A stretch of DNA of 64,000 nucleotides from Pelagibacterium sp. 26DY04 (GCF_031202305.1 NZ_CP101731.1:3823507-3887506), one strand, 5' to 3'; counted from the stretch's first letter, positions 49,472 through 61,430 are shown. Numbers and translations are program-made. The notes: generated from the letters alone by a model not told the origin.

Positions 49472-50158
49472 CTAAACGCTTGCCATTTCCGACAGCACGG
49501 CCTGGGCCGCCTGCCGGGGATCGTCCGCCGCAATGATCGGGCGCGCGACGACAAGATGGCTGGCGCCGGCCTTGAGCGCGTCGGCGGGAGGCATCACCCG
49601 CTTCTGGTCGCCTTTTTCGGCGCCTGCCGGGCGAATGCCGGGGGTGACGATCGCCATGTCGGGACCGACGATCTCGCGGATTTTCGCCGCTTCGAACGCC
49701 GAGGCGACGATGCCGCCCATGCCCGCGTCACGCGCCTGTTCGGCGCGGCGGGCAACCAGATCGGGAATGGCCATGCCGTAGCCGGCGTCCTTCAAATCAT
49801 CCTCGTCCATCGAGGTGAGAACGGTAACCCCGAGCAGGCAGAGGCCCGAGCCTTGGGCGGCCTTGACGGCGGCTTTCATCGCCTTGGGATAGGCGTGAAG
49901 CGTGAGCATCGCCGCGCCGGTTTCGGCAAAGGCAGCGACGCCCTTTTCGACGGTGTTGTCGATATCGAGGAGCTTGAGGTCGAAGAATACTTTTTTGCCG
50001 GCCTTGATCAGCTCCTTGCCCACGGTCAGCCCATCGCCGCCGTAAAAGAGCTGGTAGCCGATCTTGAAGAACTCGGCGTTGTCGCCAAGCCTTGAGATGA
50101 TGTTTTCGGCCTCGTAGCGCGTACCGACATCGAGCCCGACGATCAGATCTCCGGCCAT
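49472..50158 (-). CDS. pyrF: Orotidine 5'-phosphate decarboxylase
   Basis: A 228-residue barrel decarboxylase, final step of UMP synthesis. The VGLDVGT start, the catalytic [12 protein letters not shown] (Lys/Asp array) and [17 protein letters not shown] (phosphate loop) are clear. ATG at 50158 follows GAGGGG. First gene of pyrF-dapB-gpmA. Confidence 0.95.
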   Translation of the reverse strand: MAGDLIVGLDVGTRYEAENIISRLGDNAEFFKIGYQLFYGGDGLTVGKELIKAGKKVFFDLKLLDIDNTVEKGVAAFAETGAAMLTLHAYPKAMKAAVKAAQGSGLCLLGVTVLTSMDEDDLKDAGYGMAIPDLVARRAEQARDAGMGGIVASAFEAAKIREIVGPDMAIVTPGIRPAGAEKGDQKRVMPPADALKAGASHLVVARPIIAADDPRQAAQAVLSEMASV

Positions 50159-50318
50159 GGCATTTCCCCTCGCGCTCTGTTGAAATCTTTGGGCTCGATG
50201 CCATGACTTGCGCCCAAGCGCAAGCGTCAGCGGTTGTCTTGTCGTGCGGGTCACACCGCAACGACGCGCGCAAAAGCGCCCGACGGCCATGAGGCCTCGG
50301 TTGATGATTGGATAGACG

Positions 50319-50379
50319 GCATGGGGCGATGAACGCCTCGTGCTGTATTTGTTAGTATGAAGCGATCATCGCCCCATGC
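50319..50379. repeat. Perfect 14-bp inverted repeat upstream of pyrF
   Basis: GCATGGGGCGATGA and its exact reverse complement, 33 bases apart. There is no T-run after either arm, so it is not a standard terminator. Confidence 0.65.
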
Positions 50380-50518
50380 GTCCGGGATTTTGGGCTTATG
50401 GCGGCGTCTCGGGCTGGGGGTTGTTGGGAAGCCACCGTTGCCGATGATTTCCCGCTGCCCCTCCGGGTTTCCCCGGTGCGACGTGGGAGTGATTGGATTG
50501 GTGGTCCGCTCACACCTT

Positions 50519-50527
50519 TTATCCACA
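50519..50527 (+). promoter_or_regulatory. Perfect DnaA box
   Basis: TTATCCACA, the E. coli consensus, in the pyrF-upstream intergenic region. A single site is insufficient for an origin; it may titrate DnaA or regulate a gene, or be chance. Confidence 0.4.
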
Positions 50528-50696
50528 TCCGGCCATCTGTCCGCTTTGGGCCTTCCCCACGGCGACCCGTGAGGAACCCGAACCGATCCCGCCCAAACGT
50601 TCGTAGCGCTTGCGTCCATATGCGCGGGGTCGTGAGGGGGAGTATGGGGGAAGTGCGAAGGGCGGGGATAAGTTTTTTTGCGCCTGTGTCTGTGGA

Positions 50697-50848
50697 AGCT
50701 CAGCGCCCCCCTCATCCCCTGCCATTCGAGCCCCCGCCTTCGCGAGGGGCAGGCTCCGCTCTCATGGCCTTCTCACCTCCAATCGTGCCACCGGCACGAT
50801 TGGCCAAAGGACGGTTCGAAGTCTCCCACCAGGGGAGAAGGGGTTCCG
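50697..50848. repeat. Family 2 repeat, interrupted copy
   Basis: The 5' part GCGCCCCCCTCATCCC and the 3' part CTCCCACCAGGGGAGAAGGG are separated by about 100 bases of other palindromic sequence, including CGTGCCACCGGCACG. Confidence 0.6.
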
Positions 50849-51108
50849 GGGGGAAGCGTTACGGCTGGGGCTCAGGCGCTGAGTGTACTGGATCCCGGCT
50901 CAAGGCCGGGATGACGATCGAGGGTGGTGTGACGGTGGAGATAAGCAGTTGAGCTGCCGGAGACCTCGACGGTAGAGCGTGGTGAGGGCGGGAGGCGGGG
51001 CTGTGCCCTGCCTCACCTCCACCGTGTCGCCCCGGGCCGAGCTTGGGGCGACACAGTGTGTGGTTGCGGAGAGGCGATGGCCTGGGAGGAGCTCTGCCGG
51101 CGCCTTCC

Positions 51109-51663
51109 TCAAATCCCGCCGCGGGAGAAATGGGTGAGTTCGCGCACCATCTGCTCTATCTTGGCCTGGATGGGCGGCTCGGCGATTTCGCCGTCTTCGG
51201 TAAAGGCCGTGGCATCGGGGCCGATGCCGAGGAGGGTCGGGACCACCAGCGCGCCGCCCTTGGTGAGCGAATCGCGCAGATGACTTTGCGCCCAGATGGT
51301 TCCGTATTTGCCCGAGCTCACCCCGCCGATGCCGAAGACCGCGTGCTTGAAGGGTGAAGGGCGCTGGCGGGAGATCCAGGCGAGCATGTTGGTGACGAGC
51401 GGGGGCACGCCGCCATTGTATTCAGGGCAGGCGATGAAGACGATGTCGTGGCTGCGGAACAGATCGGCCAGCCGCACCGACGCTTCAGGCACGTTGTCGG
51501 GTTCGAGATCGGCGTTGAAGATCGGCATTTCGAAATCCTTGAGGGAAATCGAATTGACCTCTACCCCCGCCGCCCGCAGGCGCGCATCCATGATGTCCTG
51601 GAGCTTTTTGTTGACCGATCCGGTGCGGAGCGATCCGCAGAGGGTGAGGGCGGTGCGGGGCAT
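51109..51663 (-). CDS. NAD(P)H-dependent FMN reductase family protein
   Basis: A 184-residue flavodoxin-fold reductase. The N-terminal LCGSLRTGSVNKKL is the FMN phosphate loop and ACPEYNGGVPPLVTNMLAWISR the second FMN signature (PEYNGG). It is related to ChrR/SsuE-like quinone or azo reductases; the substrate is unknown. It is flanked by repeat-rich intergenic DNA on both sides. Confidence 0.87.
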   Translation of the reverse strand: MPRTALTLCGSLRTGSVNKKLQDIMDARLRAAGVEVNSISLKDFEMPIFNADLEPDNVPEASVRLADLFRSHDIVFIACPEYNGGVPPLVTNMLAWISRQRPSPFKHAVFGIGGVSSGKYGTIWAQSHLRDSLTKGGALVVPTLLGIGPDATAFTEDGEIAEPPIQAKIEQMVRELTHFSRGGI

Positions 51664-51931
51664 GGGCGTCTCCGTGGTGTCCGGGCGCAGTTAAGCGTCA
51701 GCAACCCTGTCCTGCAAGTCCGCCGAAGACGATGATCGTGTGGCGTCCGGGTTTGAGCCGGGAGCCCGAAGCTTCCTGAGGAGAGAGTCAGGGGCACACA
51801 CCTTCTGAAGAAGTGGAAGGCTTGCGGGTCTCCGGGTCAGTCCCCGGATCAAGCCCGAGGGCGAAGACGACGAGGCTCCTCACGCTCCCAGGCCGGCGAG
51901 AGGCCTTCTGCCCGAGGTCGAGGTGACTGCG
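51664..51931. repeat. Repeat-bearing intergenic region upstream of the flavin reductase
   Basis: Contains TCCGGGTTTGAGCCGGGA around 51749-51766 and the inverted partner of the 14592-14610 element at 51842-51860, with the same flanking words (ACCCGCAA, CTCGTCGTC) read on the other strand. No gene seen. Confidence 0.55.
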
Positions 51932-53053
51932 TCACCCGAACATGTGTTTGAGCTTGTCGAAGAAGCCTTCCGAGCCCGGGGAGGTTTCCGCGCTCGAGAT
52001 TGACTGGAACTCTTCGAGCAATTCGCGCTGGCGCTTGGTGAGCTTTTGCGGGGTTTCGACGTCGAGCTGGACGTAGAGGTCGCCGATCTGGTTCGAACGC
52101 AGCACCGGCATGCCCTTGCCCTTCAAACGCACGCGCTGGCCAGGCTGGGTGCCCTCGTTGACCTTCACCTTGGCGCGGGAGCCTTCAAGCGTGGGTACCT
52201 CGAATTCCCCGCCGAGAGCGGCGGTGATCATCGAGATGGGCACCTTGGCGTAAAGATCGGCGCCGTCGCGGGAAAAGAGCTGGTGGGGTTTGACGGAAAC
52301 GAAGATGTAGAGATCGCCCGCCGGCCCGCCGCGCAGGCCCGCTTCCCCCTCGCCGCCAAGGCGAATGCGCGTGCCGTCCTCAATGCCCTTGGGGATATCG
52401 ACCGAAAGCGTGCGACTGGTCTGCCGCCGGCCCTTGCCGTGGCAATCGGTGCAGGGCTGATCCATGGTCTCCCCGCGCCCATGGCACTGGGGACAGGTCT
52501 GCTGGATAGTGAAGAACCCCTGCGCGGCGCGCACCTTGCCGTGGCCGCCGCACATGCGGCAGGTGGAAAAGCCGGTGCCCGGCTTGGCGCCCGAGCCGTC
52601 GCAGGTTTCGCACCCAATAAGCGTGGGCACGTCGATATCGACGGTGGTGCCGGTAAAGGAATCCTCGAGGGTGATTTCGAGATTGTAGCGCAGGTCGGAA
52701 CCGCGCTGGCGGCCGTCGCGCTGGCGCTGGCCGCGCGCTCCGCCCATGAACTCCCCGAAAATGTCCTCGAAGATATCGGACATGGACGAGGAGAAATCGG
52801 CGCCGAACCCGTTGGCGCCGCCCCCGCCATTGAAGGCGGCGTGGCCGAACCGGTCATAGGCGGCGCGCTTTTGCGGATCCTTGAGCGTGTCGTAGGCTTC
52901 CGACACTTCCTTGAACTTGTGCTCGGCGTCCTTGTCGCCCGGATTGCGGTCCGGGTGGTACTGCATGGCGAGCTTGCGATAGGCGGATTTGAGCGCGGCG
53001 GCATCGCACCCCTTTTCCACCCCGAGCACTGAATAGAAATCGGCCTTGGACAT
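51932..53053 (-). CDS. dnaJ: Chaperone protein DnaJ
   Basis: A 373-residue type I Hsp40. The J-domain has HPD at residues 33-35, followed by a Gly-rich [12 protein letters not shown] segment and four zinc repeats [24 protein letters not shown] and CTDCHGKG. The C-terminal substrate domains complete it. ATG at 53053 ([12 protein letters not shown]) is preferred over a 12-residue longer start. It lies downstream of dnaK with a 271-base gap. Confidence 0.97.
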   Translation of the reverse strand: MSKADFYSVLGVEKGCDAAALKSAYRKLAMQYHPDRNPGDKDAEHKFKEVSEAYDTLKDPQKRAAYDRFGHAAFNGGGGANGFGADFSSSMSDIFEDIFGEFMGGARGQRQRDGRQRGSDLRYNLEITLEDSFTGTTVDIDVPTLIGCETCDGSGAKPGTGFSTCRMCGGHGKVRAAQGFFTIQQTCPQCHGRGETMDQPCTDCHGKGRRQTSRTLSVDIPKGIEDGTRIRLGGEGEAGLRGGPAGDLYIFVSVKPHQLFSRDGADLYAKVPISMITAALGGEFEVPTLEGSRAKVKVNEGTQPGQRVRLKGKGMPVLRSNQIGDLYVQLDVETPQKLTKRQRELLEEFQSISSAETSPGSEGFFDKLKHMFG

Positions 53054-53247
53054 AATGTTTAAAGTTTCCCCTCGTCGCGGCAGGGGCAAGTGCAGGACGG
53101 ATGCAAGATCATCTCTTGTGCCAAACCAACCGTTCGTGTCTTTGAGCGTCTCATTGGACCGGAAACTCCCGGCCTCGTTGCGCTTCTAGGTAATCATCCT
53201 TGCCGCCAGTTACCATAGGCGGCGGCGAAAAGGCCAGCAGGGCTGGC

Positions 53248-53263
53248 TGATTCACGTGAAACT
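53248..53263. promoter_or_regulatory. parS-like site in the dnaK/dnaJ intergenic region
   Basis: TGATTCACGTGAAACT, one mismatch from the core palindrome GTTTCACGTGAAAC. It lies about 28-32 kb from the parAB cluster sites, within the distance of secondary parS sites in other bacteria. Confidence 0.6.
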
Positions 53264-53271
53264 GGTGCCTT

Positions 53272-53302
53272 CAAACGACAGTGCCGCCCGAAGGCGGCAC
53301 TG
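53272..53302 (-). terminator. Hairpin terminator of dnaK
   Basis: Perfect 10-bp stem CAGTGCCGCC (53279-53288) / GGCGGCACTG (53293-53302) with loop CGAA, 22 bases after the dnaK stop. The following minus-strand tail TCGTTTG is a weak U-tract. Confidence 0.7.
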
Positions 53303-53324
53303 AAGGGTGAGCAACCAGCTCGAT

Positions 53325-55235
<1,911 letters not shown>

Positions 55236-55381
55236 TGAAGAAACCTCTTTTCTCGAGCGAGTCCCTGAATTTGGCCCTGACCCCTCAACGCGCCCATTTT
55301 GCGTTGCGGCATCGCATTGATCGGCCGGTGCCAGACCCCTCTGGGATTTTCAATTCAGCCCCGGTTTCCCGGGCTTGCTGG

Positions 55382-55412
55382 CTATATAAGGAGGGGGTCC
55401 TGAGCCTTCAAG
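55382..55412 (-). promoter_or_regulatory. RpoH (heat-shock sigma)-like promoter of dnaK
   Basis: On the minus strand -35 CTTGAAG (55412-55406), a 15-base spacer and -10 CTTATATAG (55390-55382). This fits the alphaproteobacterial RpoH pattern CTTG ... CYTATNT. It lies about 145 bases before the dnaK start. Confidence 0.7.
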
Positions 55413-55443
55413 CACTAGCCCCCTGATACTTTCGGCCCTTGTG

Positions 55444-56082
55444 TCAGGCCGATTTGTCGATGCTTTCCCCCGGCGCCGCTCCATCGGGATCGGCCTTGGG
55501 CGCGGGTTTGTTGCCGCCCTTGGCAACGCCCACCATGGCGGGGCGCAGGACGCGCTCGCCGATGGCGTAGCCCGCCTGGACCACCTGGACCACGGTGCCT
55601 TCGGGAACCGAGGCATCGGGCACCTCGAACATGGCCTGGTGGCGATGGGGATCGAACTTCTCGCCCTCGGCGAGGATCGGGGTGACCCCGTTCTTTTGCA
55701 AAAGGCGCTGCATCTCGCGCTCGGTCATCTCGATCCCTTCGATCAGGGATTTGAGCGTGCCGTCGGCGGTCTCGCGCGCTTCGGCGGGGATCACCATCAG
55801 GGCGCGGGAAAGATTGTCGGTCGCCACCAGCATGTCGCGGGCGAACCCGGCGATGGCATAAGAACGCGTGTCGGCGATTTCGCGCTCGGTGCGCTTGCGC
55901 AGATTGTCCATCTCGGCGGCCGTGCGCAAAAGCTGGTCGCGCAACTGGTTCTTTTCGTCTTCGAGCAGCGCGATGCGGTCTTCGGCCGTGGGCTCGGCAG
56001 CAGCTTCCTGGGTCGCTTCGGCCTCGGGGCGCTGATTGGTCTCTTCGGTTGGCTCGGGCGTCGTGTTGTCGTCGCTCATCAT
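55444..56082 (-). CDS. grpE: Nucleotide exchange factor GrpE
   Basis: A 212-residue DnaK cochaperone. A disordered acidic start ([20 protein letters not shown]) is followed by a long coiled coil ([33 protein letters not shown] region) and a C-terminal beta domain with [21 protein letters not shown]. Two adjacent ATGs (56082, 56079) are possible starts. Confidence 0.96.
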   Translation of the reverse strand: MMSDDNTTPEPTEETNQRPEAEATQEAAAEPTAEDRIALLEDEKNQLRDQLLRTAAEMDNLRKRTEREIADTRSYAIAGFARDMLVATDNLSRALMVIPAEARETADGTLKSLIEGIEMTEREMQRLLQKNGVTPILAEGEKFDPHRHQAMFEVPDASVPEGTVVQVVQAGYAIGERVLRPAMVGVAKGGNKPAPKADPDGAAPGESIDKSA

Positions 56083-56186
56083 TGCTCTTTCACCGATTGG
56101 GGGAAATTGGTTGCCCGCCATATCGGCCAAGGGGCGGGATTTTTCAAGTCCGATGACCAATGAGGCCGCGATCGTCGTCGCGAACT

Positions 56187-56252
56187 CGGCGCCCCCCTCA
56201 TCCGACCTCCGCTTCGCTCCGGCCACCTTCTCCCTCAAGGGGAGAAGGGTCG
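56187..56252. repeat. Family 2 palindromic repeat (grpE/hrcA)
   Basis: GGCGCCCCCCTCATCCGACC, then CTTCGCTCCGGCCACC and CTTCTCCCTCAAGGGGAGAAGG. Found just downstream of hrcA, so it may act as a transcription end. Confidence 0.7.
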
Positions 56253-56273
56253 TTTGCCGCGAGCGCCTGCTGG

Positions 56274-57371
56274 TTAAAGCTCCCCTTTTTTGGAAATCAG
56301 CCGCGACACCACATGGGCCGTGTAGTCGACCACCGGCACGATCCGCGCATAGTTCAGCCGCGTCGGCCCGATGACCCCGAGCACGCCGATCACCTTGTCA
56401 TTGGCGTCCTTATAGGGCGAAAGCACGACCGAAGAGCCCGAAAGCGAGAACAGCTTGTTTTCCGAGCCGATGAAGATGCGCACCCCTTGCGCGGTCTCGG
56501 CATCGTTCAAAAGTTCGATCAGCCCCGCCTTGGTTTCGATCTCGTCGAAAAGCTGGCGCACGCGGGCCAGATCCTCGGAGGCCATGGTGTCGTCGATGAG
56601 ATTGGCTCGGCCGCGCACGATAAGGGTGGGAGCGGCGGTATCGGCCTCGATCATCGAGGCCAGGCCCGAATCCACCAGCCTCTGGGCGATGGCGTCGAGT
56701 TCGGCGCGCTGGCTCTCGCTCTGGCGGCGGATCGATTCCCGCGCCTCCTTGAGCGTCCGGCCAACGATGTGGTGGGCGAGAAAGTTCGAGGCCTGGGTGA
56801 GGGCGCTGGCGGTGAGGCCGGGCGGCAGCGGTATGACGCGGTTTTCCACCTGCCCGTCCTGCCCCACAAGGATCGCCATGGCGCGTTCGGGGTCGAGGCG
56901 GACGAATTCGAGGTGCCTAAGCACCATGTCCGACTTGGCCGCGATCACCATGCCTGCCCCATGCGAGAGCCCCGAAAGCAGCGCGCTGGCTTCGTTCAAG
57001 AGATCCTCGACCCGGCCCGAGCGGCTGCCGCCCGTTATGTTGCGGGCGATCTGGTCGCGCTCGGCTTCGTCCACGGCGCCCACTTCGAGCATGGCATCGA
57101 CAAAGAACCGCAACCCCTCCTGGGTGGGCGCGCGCCCCGCCGAGGTGTGGGGCGCGGCGATCAGTCCCAGTTCTTCGAGATCGGCCATGACGTTGCGGAC
57201 CGAAGCGGGGGAAAGCTGCATGTCGAGCATTTTGGAGATGGCGCGCGAACCCACCGGCTCGCCGGTCTCGATATAGCGCTCGACCAGGCGGCGGAAGATG
57301 TCCTGGGAGCGCGCCGATAGCGCCGATAAAAATTCAGACGAATTTATCTCAGGTCTGTCCATATTCACCAT
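56274..57371 (-). CDS. hrcA: Heat-inducible transcription repressor HrcA
   Basis: A 365-residue repressor that binds CIRCE operators. It has the N-terminal winged helix ([38 protein letters not shown]) and the HrcA inserted dimerisation domain. No CIRCE element (TTAGCACTC-N9-GAGTGCTAA) is visible near grpE, dnaK, dnaJ or hrcA here, so its target is presumably groESL elsewhere. The start may be 57371 or 57362. Divergent from rph. Confidence 0.95.
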   Translation of the reverse strand: MVNMDRPEINSSEFLSALSARSQDIFRRLVERYIETGEPVGSRAISKMLDMQLSPASVRNVMADLEELGLIAAPHTSAGRAPTQEGLRFFVDAMLEVGAVDEAERDQIARNITGGSRSGRVEDLLNEASALLSGLSHGAGMVIAAKSDMVLRHLEFVRLDPERAMAILVGQDGQVENRVIPLPPGLTASALTQASNFLAHHIVGRTLKEARESIRRQSESQRAELDAIAQRLVDSGLASMIEADTAAPTLIVRGRANLIDDTMASEDLARVRQLFDEIETKAGLIELLNDAETAQGVRIFIGSENKLFSLSGSSVVLSPYKDANDKVIGVLGVIGPTRLNYARIVPVVDYTAHVVSRLISKKGEL

Positions 57372-57488
57372 TTAAAAGGATTTGCGGGGACCGCCAAGAG
57401 AGCCGCGCTTGTTCCGATGCCGGTGAACCGTTAAGAGGCTGATAACCATATCCAGCCACCCTCTATCAATTCGGGGATATATTTCTTC

Positions 57489-58211
57489 ATGCGGCCAAGC
57501 GGACGGGCGTTCGATCAGATGCGCGATGTGACCATTGAGCGGGGCATCGCGCCGCAAGCGGAAGGCTCGTGCCTTGTCGCCTTCGGGCATACGCGCGTGC
57601 TGGTGACCGCGACCGTGGAAACCGCCCTGCCCCCCTGGCGGCGCAATCAGGGCCTGGGCTGGGTTACGGCCGAATACGGCATGCTGCCGCGTGCTACCGG
57701 CACCCGCACAAGGCGTGAAGCGACCGCTGGCAAGCAATCGGGCCGCACCCAGGAGATCCAGCGCCTGATCGGGCGCTCCCTGCGCGCCGTCGTCGATATG
57801 GCCGCGCTCGGCGAGAACCAGATCATCCTCGATTGCGACGTCATCGAAGCCGATGGCGGCACCCGCACCGCTTCGATCACCGGCGCCTTCGTCGCCATGA
57901 GCGAAGCGATCGGCTGGATGGGCGAGCGCTCGCTTTTGAAGGGCAATCCGATCCGCGACCATGTAGCCGCCGTCTCCTGCGGCATCTATCGCGGCACCCC
58001 GGTGCTCGATCTCGACTATCTCGAGGATTCCGAAGCGGAAACCGACGCCAATTTCGTCCTGACCGGTTCGGGCAAGTTCGTGGAAATCCAGGGCACCGCC
58101 GAGGGCGAGGCCTTTTCGGTCGATGAACTCAACCAGCTGATCGGTCTGGCGCAAAAGGGCATCGGGGAACTGGTCGCCCTGCAGCGCGCCGTGCTGGAGG
58201 CGGGCGCATGA
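57489..58211 (+). CDS. rph: Ribonuclease PH
   Basis: A 240-residue phosphorolytic 3'-exoribonuclease that trims tRNA ends. Start [19 protein letters not shown] and the signatures [14 protein letters not shown] and [25 protein letters not shown] are present. It overlaps rdgB by ATGA, giving rph-rdgB-hemW, an order found across Rhizobiales. Confidence 0.97.
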   Translation: MRPSGRAFDQMRDVTIERGIAPQAEGSCLVAFGHTRVLVTATVETALPPWRRNQGLGWVTAEYGMLPRATGTRTRREATAGKQSGRTQEIQRLIGRSLRAVVDMAALGENQIILDCDVIEADGGTRTASITGAFVAMSEAIGWMGERSLLKGNPIRDHVAAVSCGIYRGTPVLDLDYLEDSEAETDANFVLTGSGKFVEIQGTAEGEAFSVDELNQLIGLAQKGIGELVALQRAVLEAGA

Positions 58212-58843
58212 GCGGGTTCAAACTCAAACGCGGCGACCGCCTGGTGCTGGCCACCCACAACAAGGGCAAGCTGGCCGAATTCCAGGACATGCTCGCCGAT
58301 TTCGGCCTCGACATCGTCTCGGCCGGCGATCTGGGCCTGCCCGAGCCTGAAGAGACGGGCACCACATTTGTCGAAAATGCGCGGCTCAAGGCTCACGCCG
58401 CCGCCAAGGCGACCGGCCAGATCGCGCTTTCCGACGATTCGGGGATTTCCGTGGATGCGCTCGACGGCGCGCCGGGGGTCTATACCGCCGATTGGGCCGG
58501 CGTGCCGCGCGATTTCGGTATGGCCATGCAGAAGGTGCAGGATCGGCTGGTGGAAAAGGGCGCGACCGAACCGCATCAGCGCAAGGCGCAGTTCAACGCC
58601 ATTCTCTGCCTCGCCTTTCCCGACGGCACCGACGTGATCTTCGAGGGCGTCGCGCCCGGCACGCTGGTCTGGCCGCCGGTGGGCGAGCAAGGGCATGGCT
58701 ACGATCCCATGTTCAAGCCCGACGGGTATGAGAAAACCTTCGGCCAGATGAGCGCGGCGGAAAAGCATTCATGGGCGCCGGGCAAGGAAGGCTTGTCGCA
58801 TCGCGCCCGCGCATTTGCCAAATTCGTCAGGGAAGTTCTTTGA
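58208..58843 (+). CDS. rdgB: XTP/dITP diphosphatase (non-canonical purine NTP pyrophosphatase)
   Basis: A 211-residue Ham1-family enzyme cleaning dITP and XTP from the pool. [44 protein letters not shown] and the C-terminal HRARAFAKF are diagnostic. Overlaps rph (ATGA) and hemW (TTGA). Confidence 0.96.
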   Translation: MSGFKLKRGDRLVLATHNKGKLAEFQDMLADFGLDIVSAGDLGLPEPEETGTTFVENARLKAHAAAKATGQIALSDDSGISVDALDGAPGVYTADWAGVPRDFGMAMQKVQDRLVEKGATEPHQRKAQFNAILCLAFPDGTDVIFEGVAPGTLVWPPVGEQGHGYDPMFKPDGYEKTFGQMSAAEKHSWAPGKEGLSHRARAFAKFVREVL

Positions 58844-59991
58844 GCGCCAACACGCAATTCGGGATCTATGTGCATTGGCCGTTCTGCGCGGCCAAATGCC
58901 CCTATTGCGACTTCAATTCCCATGTCCATCACGGCAAGTTCGACGAAGAGAGCTTCGTTACCGCCTATGTGAAAGAGATCGAAGCCACGGCCCGGCGTGC
59001 GCCCGAGCGGCTGGTGGAATCGATCTTTTTCGGCGGCGGCACGCCCTCGCTGATGAAGCCCTCATCGGTCGGCGCCATTCTCGACGCCATCGGGAAAAAC
59101 TGGCAGGTTTCCGATACGGTCGAAATCACCCTCGAAGCCAACCCCACATCGGTGGAGGCCGACCGGTTCCGCGGCTATCGCGCCGCCGGGGTCAACCGCG
59201 TCTCGCTCGGCGTGCAATCGCTGCGCCCCGAACCGCTGGCCCGGCTGGGGCGGCTGCATTCGGTCGACGATGCGGTGGCCGCCGTGCGGCTGGCGCAATC
59301 GATCTTCGATCGCTCGAGCTTCGACATCATCTATGCCCGCCCCGACCAGACGCTGGACCAATGGGAAGAAGAGCTGACCGACGCCCTGGCGCTTTCGGAC
59401 GGGCACCTCTCGCTCTACCAGCTCACCATCGAATCGGGCACGCGCTATTTCGATCTCTTCAACGCCGGCAAATTGAAGATGCCGTCCGAGGATCTTTCGG
59501 CCGATATGTTCGAGATGACCCAGGAGCTGACCGCTTCCTACGGGCTGCCGGCCTATGAGATTTCCAACCACGCCCGTCCGGGCCAGGAAAGCCGGCACAA
59601 TCTCATCTACTGGCGCTATGGCGAATATGCCGGCATCGGGCCTGGCGCCCATGGACGGCTGCTGATGGGTGGCGCGCGCCATGCCACCGCCGCCGAGCGC
59701 ATGCCGTTCAAATGGTGGGAAAAGGTCATCGAAACCGGCGACGGACTGGTCACCGACGACACGCTCACCTGGGACGAAGAGGGCGACGAATATCTGGTGA
59801 TGGGCCTGCGGCTGCGCGAGGGGATCGACCCGGCCCGCTATCAGGCGCTGGCCCGCCGGGCGCTGACGGCGACCCAGATCGATTTCCTGAAATCGATCGG
59901 CTTTATCGAGACCCTGCCCAATGGAAGGCTGCGGGTGACCGACAAGGGCTGGCCGGTGCTCGATGCCGTGGTGGCCGATCTGGCGGCCTGA
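58840..59991 (+). CDS. hemW: HemW, radical SAM haem chaperone-like protein
   Basis: A 383-residue radical SAM protein, formerly called oxygen-independent coproporphyrinogen oxidase-like. The cluster motif CAAKCPYC has Cys16, Cys20 and Cys23 for TTG start 58840, which overlaps the rdgB stop as TTGA. GGGTPSL follows. Family members act as haem chaperones for respiratory enzymes. A longer start in the rdgB shadow frame is unlikely. Confidence 0.93.
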   Translation: MSANTQFGIYVHWPFCAAKCPYCDFNSHVHHGKFDEESFVTAYVKEIEATARRAPERLVESIFFGGGTPSLMKPSSVGAILDAIGKNWQVSDTVEITLEANPTSVEADRFRGYRAAGVNRVSLGVQSLRPEPLARLGRLHSVDDAVAAVRLAQSIFDRSSFDIIYARPDQTLDQWEEELTDALALSDGHLSLYQLTIESGTRYFDLFNAGKLKMPSEDLSADMFEMTQELTASYGLPAYEISNHARPGQESRHNLIYWRYGEYAGIGPGAHGRLLMGGARHATAAERMPFKWWEKVIETGDGLVTDDTLTWDEEGDEYLVMGLRLREGIDPARYQALARRALTATQIDFLKSIGFIETLPNGRLRVTDKGWPVLDAVVADLAA

Positions 59992-60020
59992 GCGTTGGAA
60001 GTTTAGCGCAAACGCTTGGC

Positions 60021-60151
60021 CGAGAGCCCCCTTCTCCCCTGGGGATGGGGGGGCGCCGAGTTTCCCCATACACTTGGGTTGACGAGGAAACTCAGCGCCC
60101 CCCTCATCCGACCGCTTCGCGGCCACCTTCTCCCACCAGGGGAGAAGGGGA
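60021..60151. repeat. Inverted pair of family 2 repeats
   Basis: Two copies face each other between convergent hemW and the LppC-like gene. The arms at 60048-60065 and 60086-60103 form an 18-bp inverted repeat with a single G-U. The right copy ends CTTCTCCCACCAGGGGAG. Together they could fold as one large hairpin. Confidence 0.75.
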
Positions 60152-60191
60152 GTTTGTGGCGGCGGTCGCAATAATCGGCGCGCCTTGGCTC

Positions 60192-61430
60192 TTATCGGAA
60201 CTCCGCCGCTGGCGGTATGCCTGCGTCCATGCCGATCCCGCCGTTTGAGGCCAGCGGCAGGCCACCCAGTTTTGCCGCTTCGATCGTGGCCGCCCCGCCC
60301 GGCGCCACCTGCCGCATCACCAGCCCATATTCCCCGCGGCCGTCGAAATGGAACCGCAGCGGACCGTCGCGGCCGGTGAACCCGGTGGGCGAGAACAGGC
60401 TGTTGCCGAACGGCGGGGTGGCAAGGCTGAGTGAGGGCGTGTTGGCGACCAGCACTGCCGAATAGGCCAGCGTTGCCAACTGATGCGGTTCGCCGCCGAA
60501 CCGCTGCCGGTAGGATGCGGACAGCGCCGCAAGCCCGGTCGGATCGATGGCCGGATAGACTGCGCCGGCGAGATAGGCCTGGGCCGCAATGGCTGGGTTT
60601 CCTTCCCATTCCCCCGCGCCGATCACCAGGATGCGCTGGCGCGGAACCCGCGCCGCTTCGAGCAGAATGCCGAAGCTGGGCGCGGTGGCAGCATCGGGGA
60701 GGTAAAGCGCATCGACAAGATTGGAGCGCATGGCCGGCGCCAGCCGTTCGACCGCGCGGCGAGCCTGGGCCTCGTCGGCGAACATCTCGACCCCGACAAT
60801 TCTCATGCCGGTCTCCCCTGCCGCCTGGCGCAGCGCTTCGGCCTGTGCGTGGCCCAGGGGCGTGTCGGGGACGATCGCTGCGATGGCATTGCGCCCCTGA
60901 GCCCGGGCAAATCCCAGCGCCCGCATTATCTCGGCCTCGGGCAGGACGCTGAGCAGATACACCCCGTCCGTCGCCACGCTCGAGGTCGATGAAAAACCGA
61001 TCAGCGGGGTGTCGTAGGAACGGGCGATCGCCCCGGCAAGGGCGACCGAATCGGCGGTGAGCGGCCCAAGGATCAGCTCCGCACCCTCGGCAAGCGCTTG
61101 TTGGGTCGCGTTCCGGGCCGTCTCGGCGCTCGATCCGGCATCCTTGAGCACCAGATGAATGGTGGGACTGGGCGTCTGCTCGATGGCCAACCGCGCACCG
61201 TTGGCCATCGATTGGCCCACACCCGCCGCGCTGCCCGAAAGCGGCAGGATCAGCGCCACGCGCACCGGCCCGGTGCCGATGATCTCGCCCTGGGCCGGCG
61301 CCAGTGCCGGCAATTGCGCTGTTGCGGGAAGGCTTGAAACCGGCGGCGCGACCGGCGCGGTGGGCGCGCAGGCAACGATCGTGAGGGCGAGGACCGGCCA
61401 GCCGAGCGTCTTTACCCATCCGTGCTGCAA
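60192..61430 (-). CDS. Periplasmic binding-fold lipoprotein, LppC/LpoA-like penicillin-binding protein activator
   Basis: A 412-residue predicted lipoprotein. TTG at 61430 follows AGGGGAA and gives a signal ending at lipobox TIVAC, Cys21. The rest is a type I periplasmic-binding fold (VRVALILPLSGSAAGVGQSMANGARLAIEQ) as in LppC/LpoA and Leu/Ile/Val-binding proteins. In Rhizobiales this gene sits next to rsmI-yraN-gshB. A cell-wall role is inferred from homology. Confidence 0.82.
   Translation of the reverse strand: MQHGWVKTLGWPVLALTIVACAPTAPVAPPVSSLPATAQLPALAPAQGEIIGTGPVRVALILPLSGSAAGVGQSMANGARLAIEQTPSPTIHLVLKDAGSSAETARNATQQALAEGAELILGPLTADSVALAGAIARSYDTPLIGFSSTSSVATDGVYLLSVLPEAEIMRALGFARAQGRNAIAAIVPDTPLGHAQAEALRQAAGETGMRIVGVEMFADEAQARRAVERLAPAMRSNLVDALYLPDAATAPSFGILLEAARVPRQRILVIGAGEWEGNPAIAAQAYLAGAVYPAIDPTGLAALSASYRQRFGGEPHQLATLAYSAVLVANTPSLSLATPPFGNSLFSPTGFTGRDGPLRFHFDGRGEYGLVMRQVAPGGAATIEAAKLGGLPLASNGGIGMDAGIPPAAEFR

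Larger units (their letters stand above)
50159..51108. other. Gene-free region of about 950 bases between pyrF and a flavin reductase
   Basis: No convincing ORF. It holds a perfect 14-bp inverted repeat GCATGGGGCGATGA (50319-50332) / TCATCGCCCCATGC (50366-50379), a perfect DnaA box TTATCCACA (50519-50527), an interrupted family 2 repeat (50697-50848) and a family 3-like palindrome near 50891-50910. The rest is GC-rich, low-coding sequence. Confidence 0.6.

Noticed and set aside
50398..50952. Plus-strand ORF (184 codons) in the pyrF-upstream gap
   Set aside because: Crosses dispersed palindromic repeats, lacks a ribosome binding site and has no recognisable domain.
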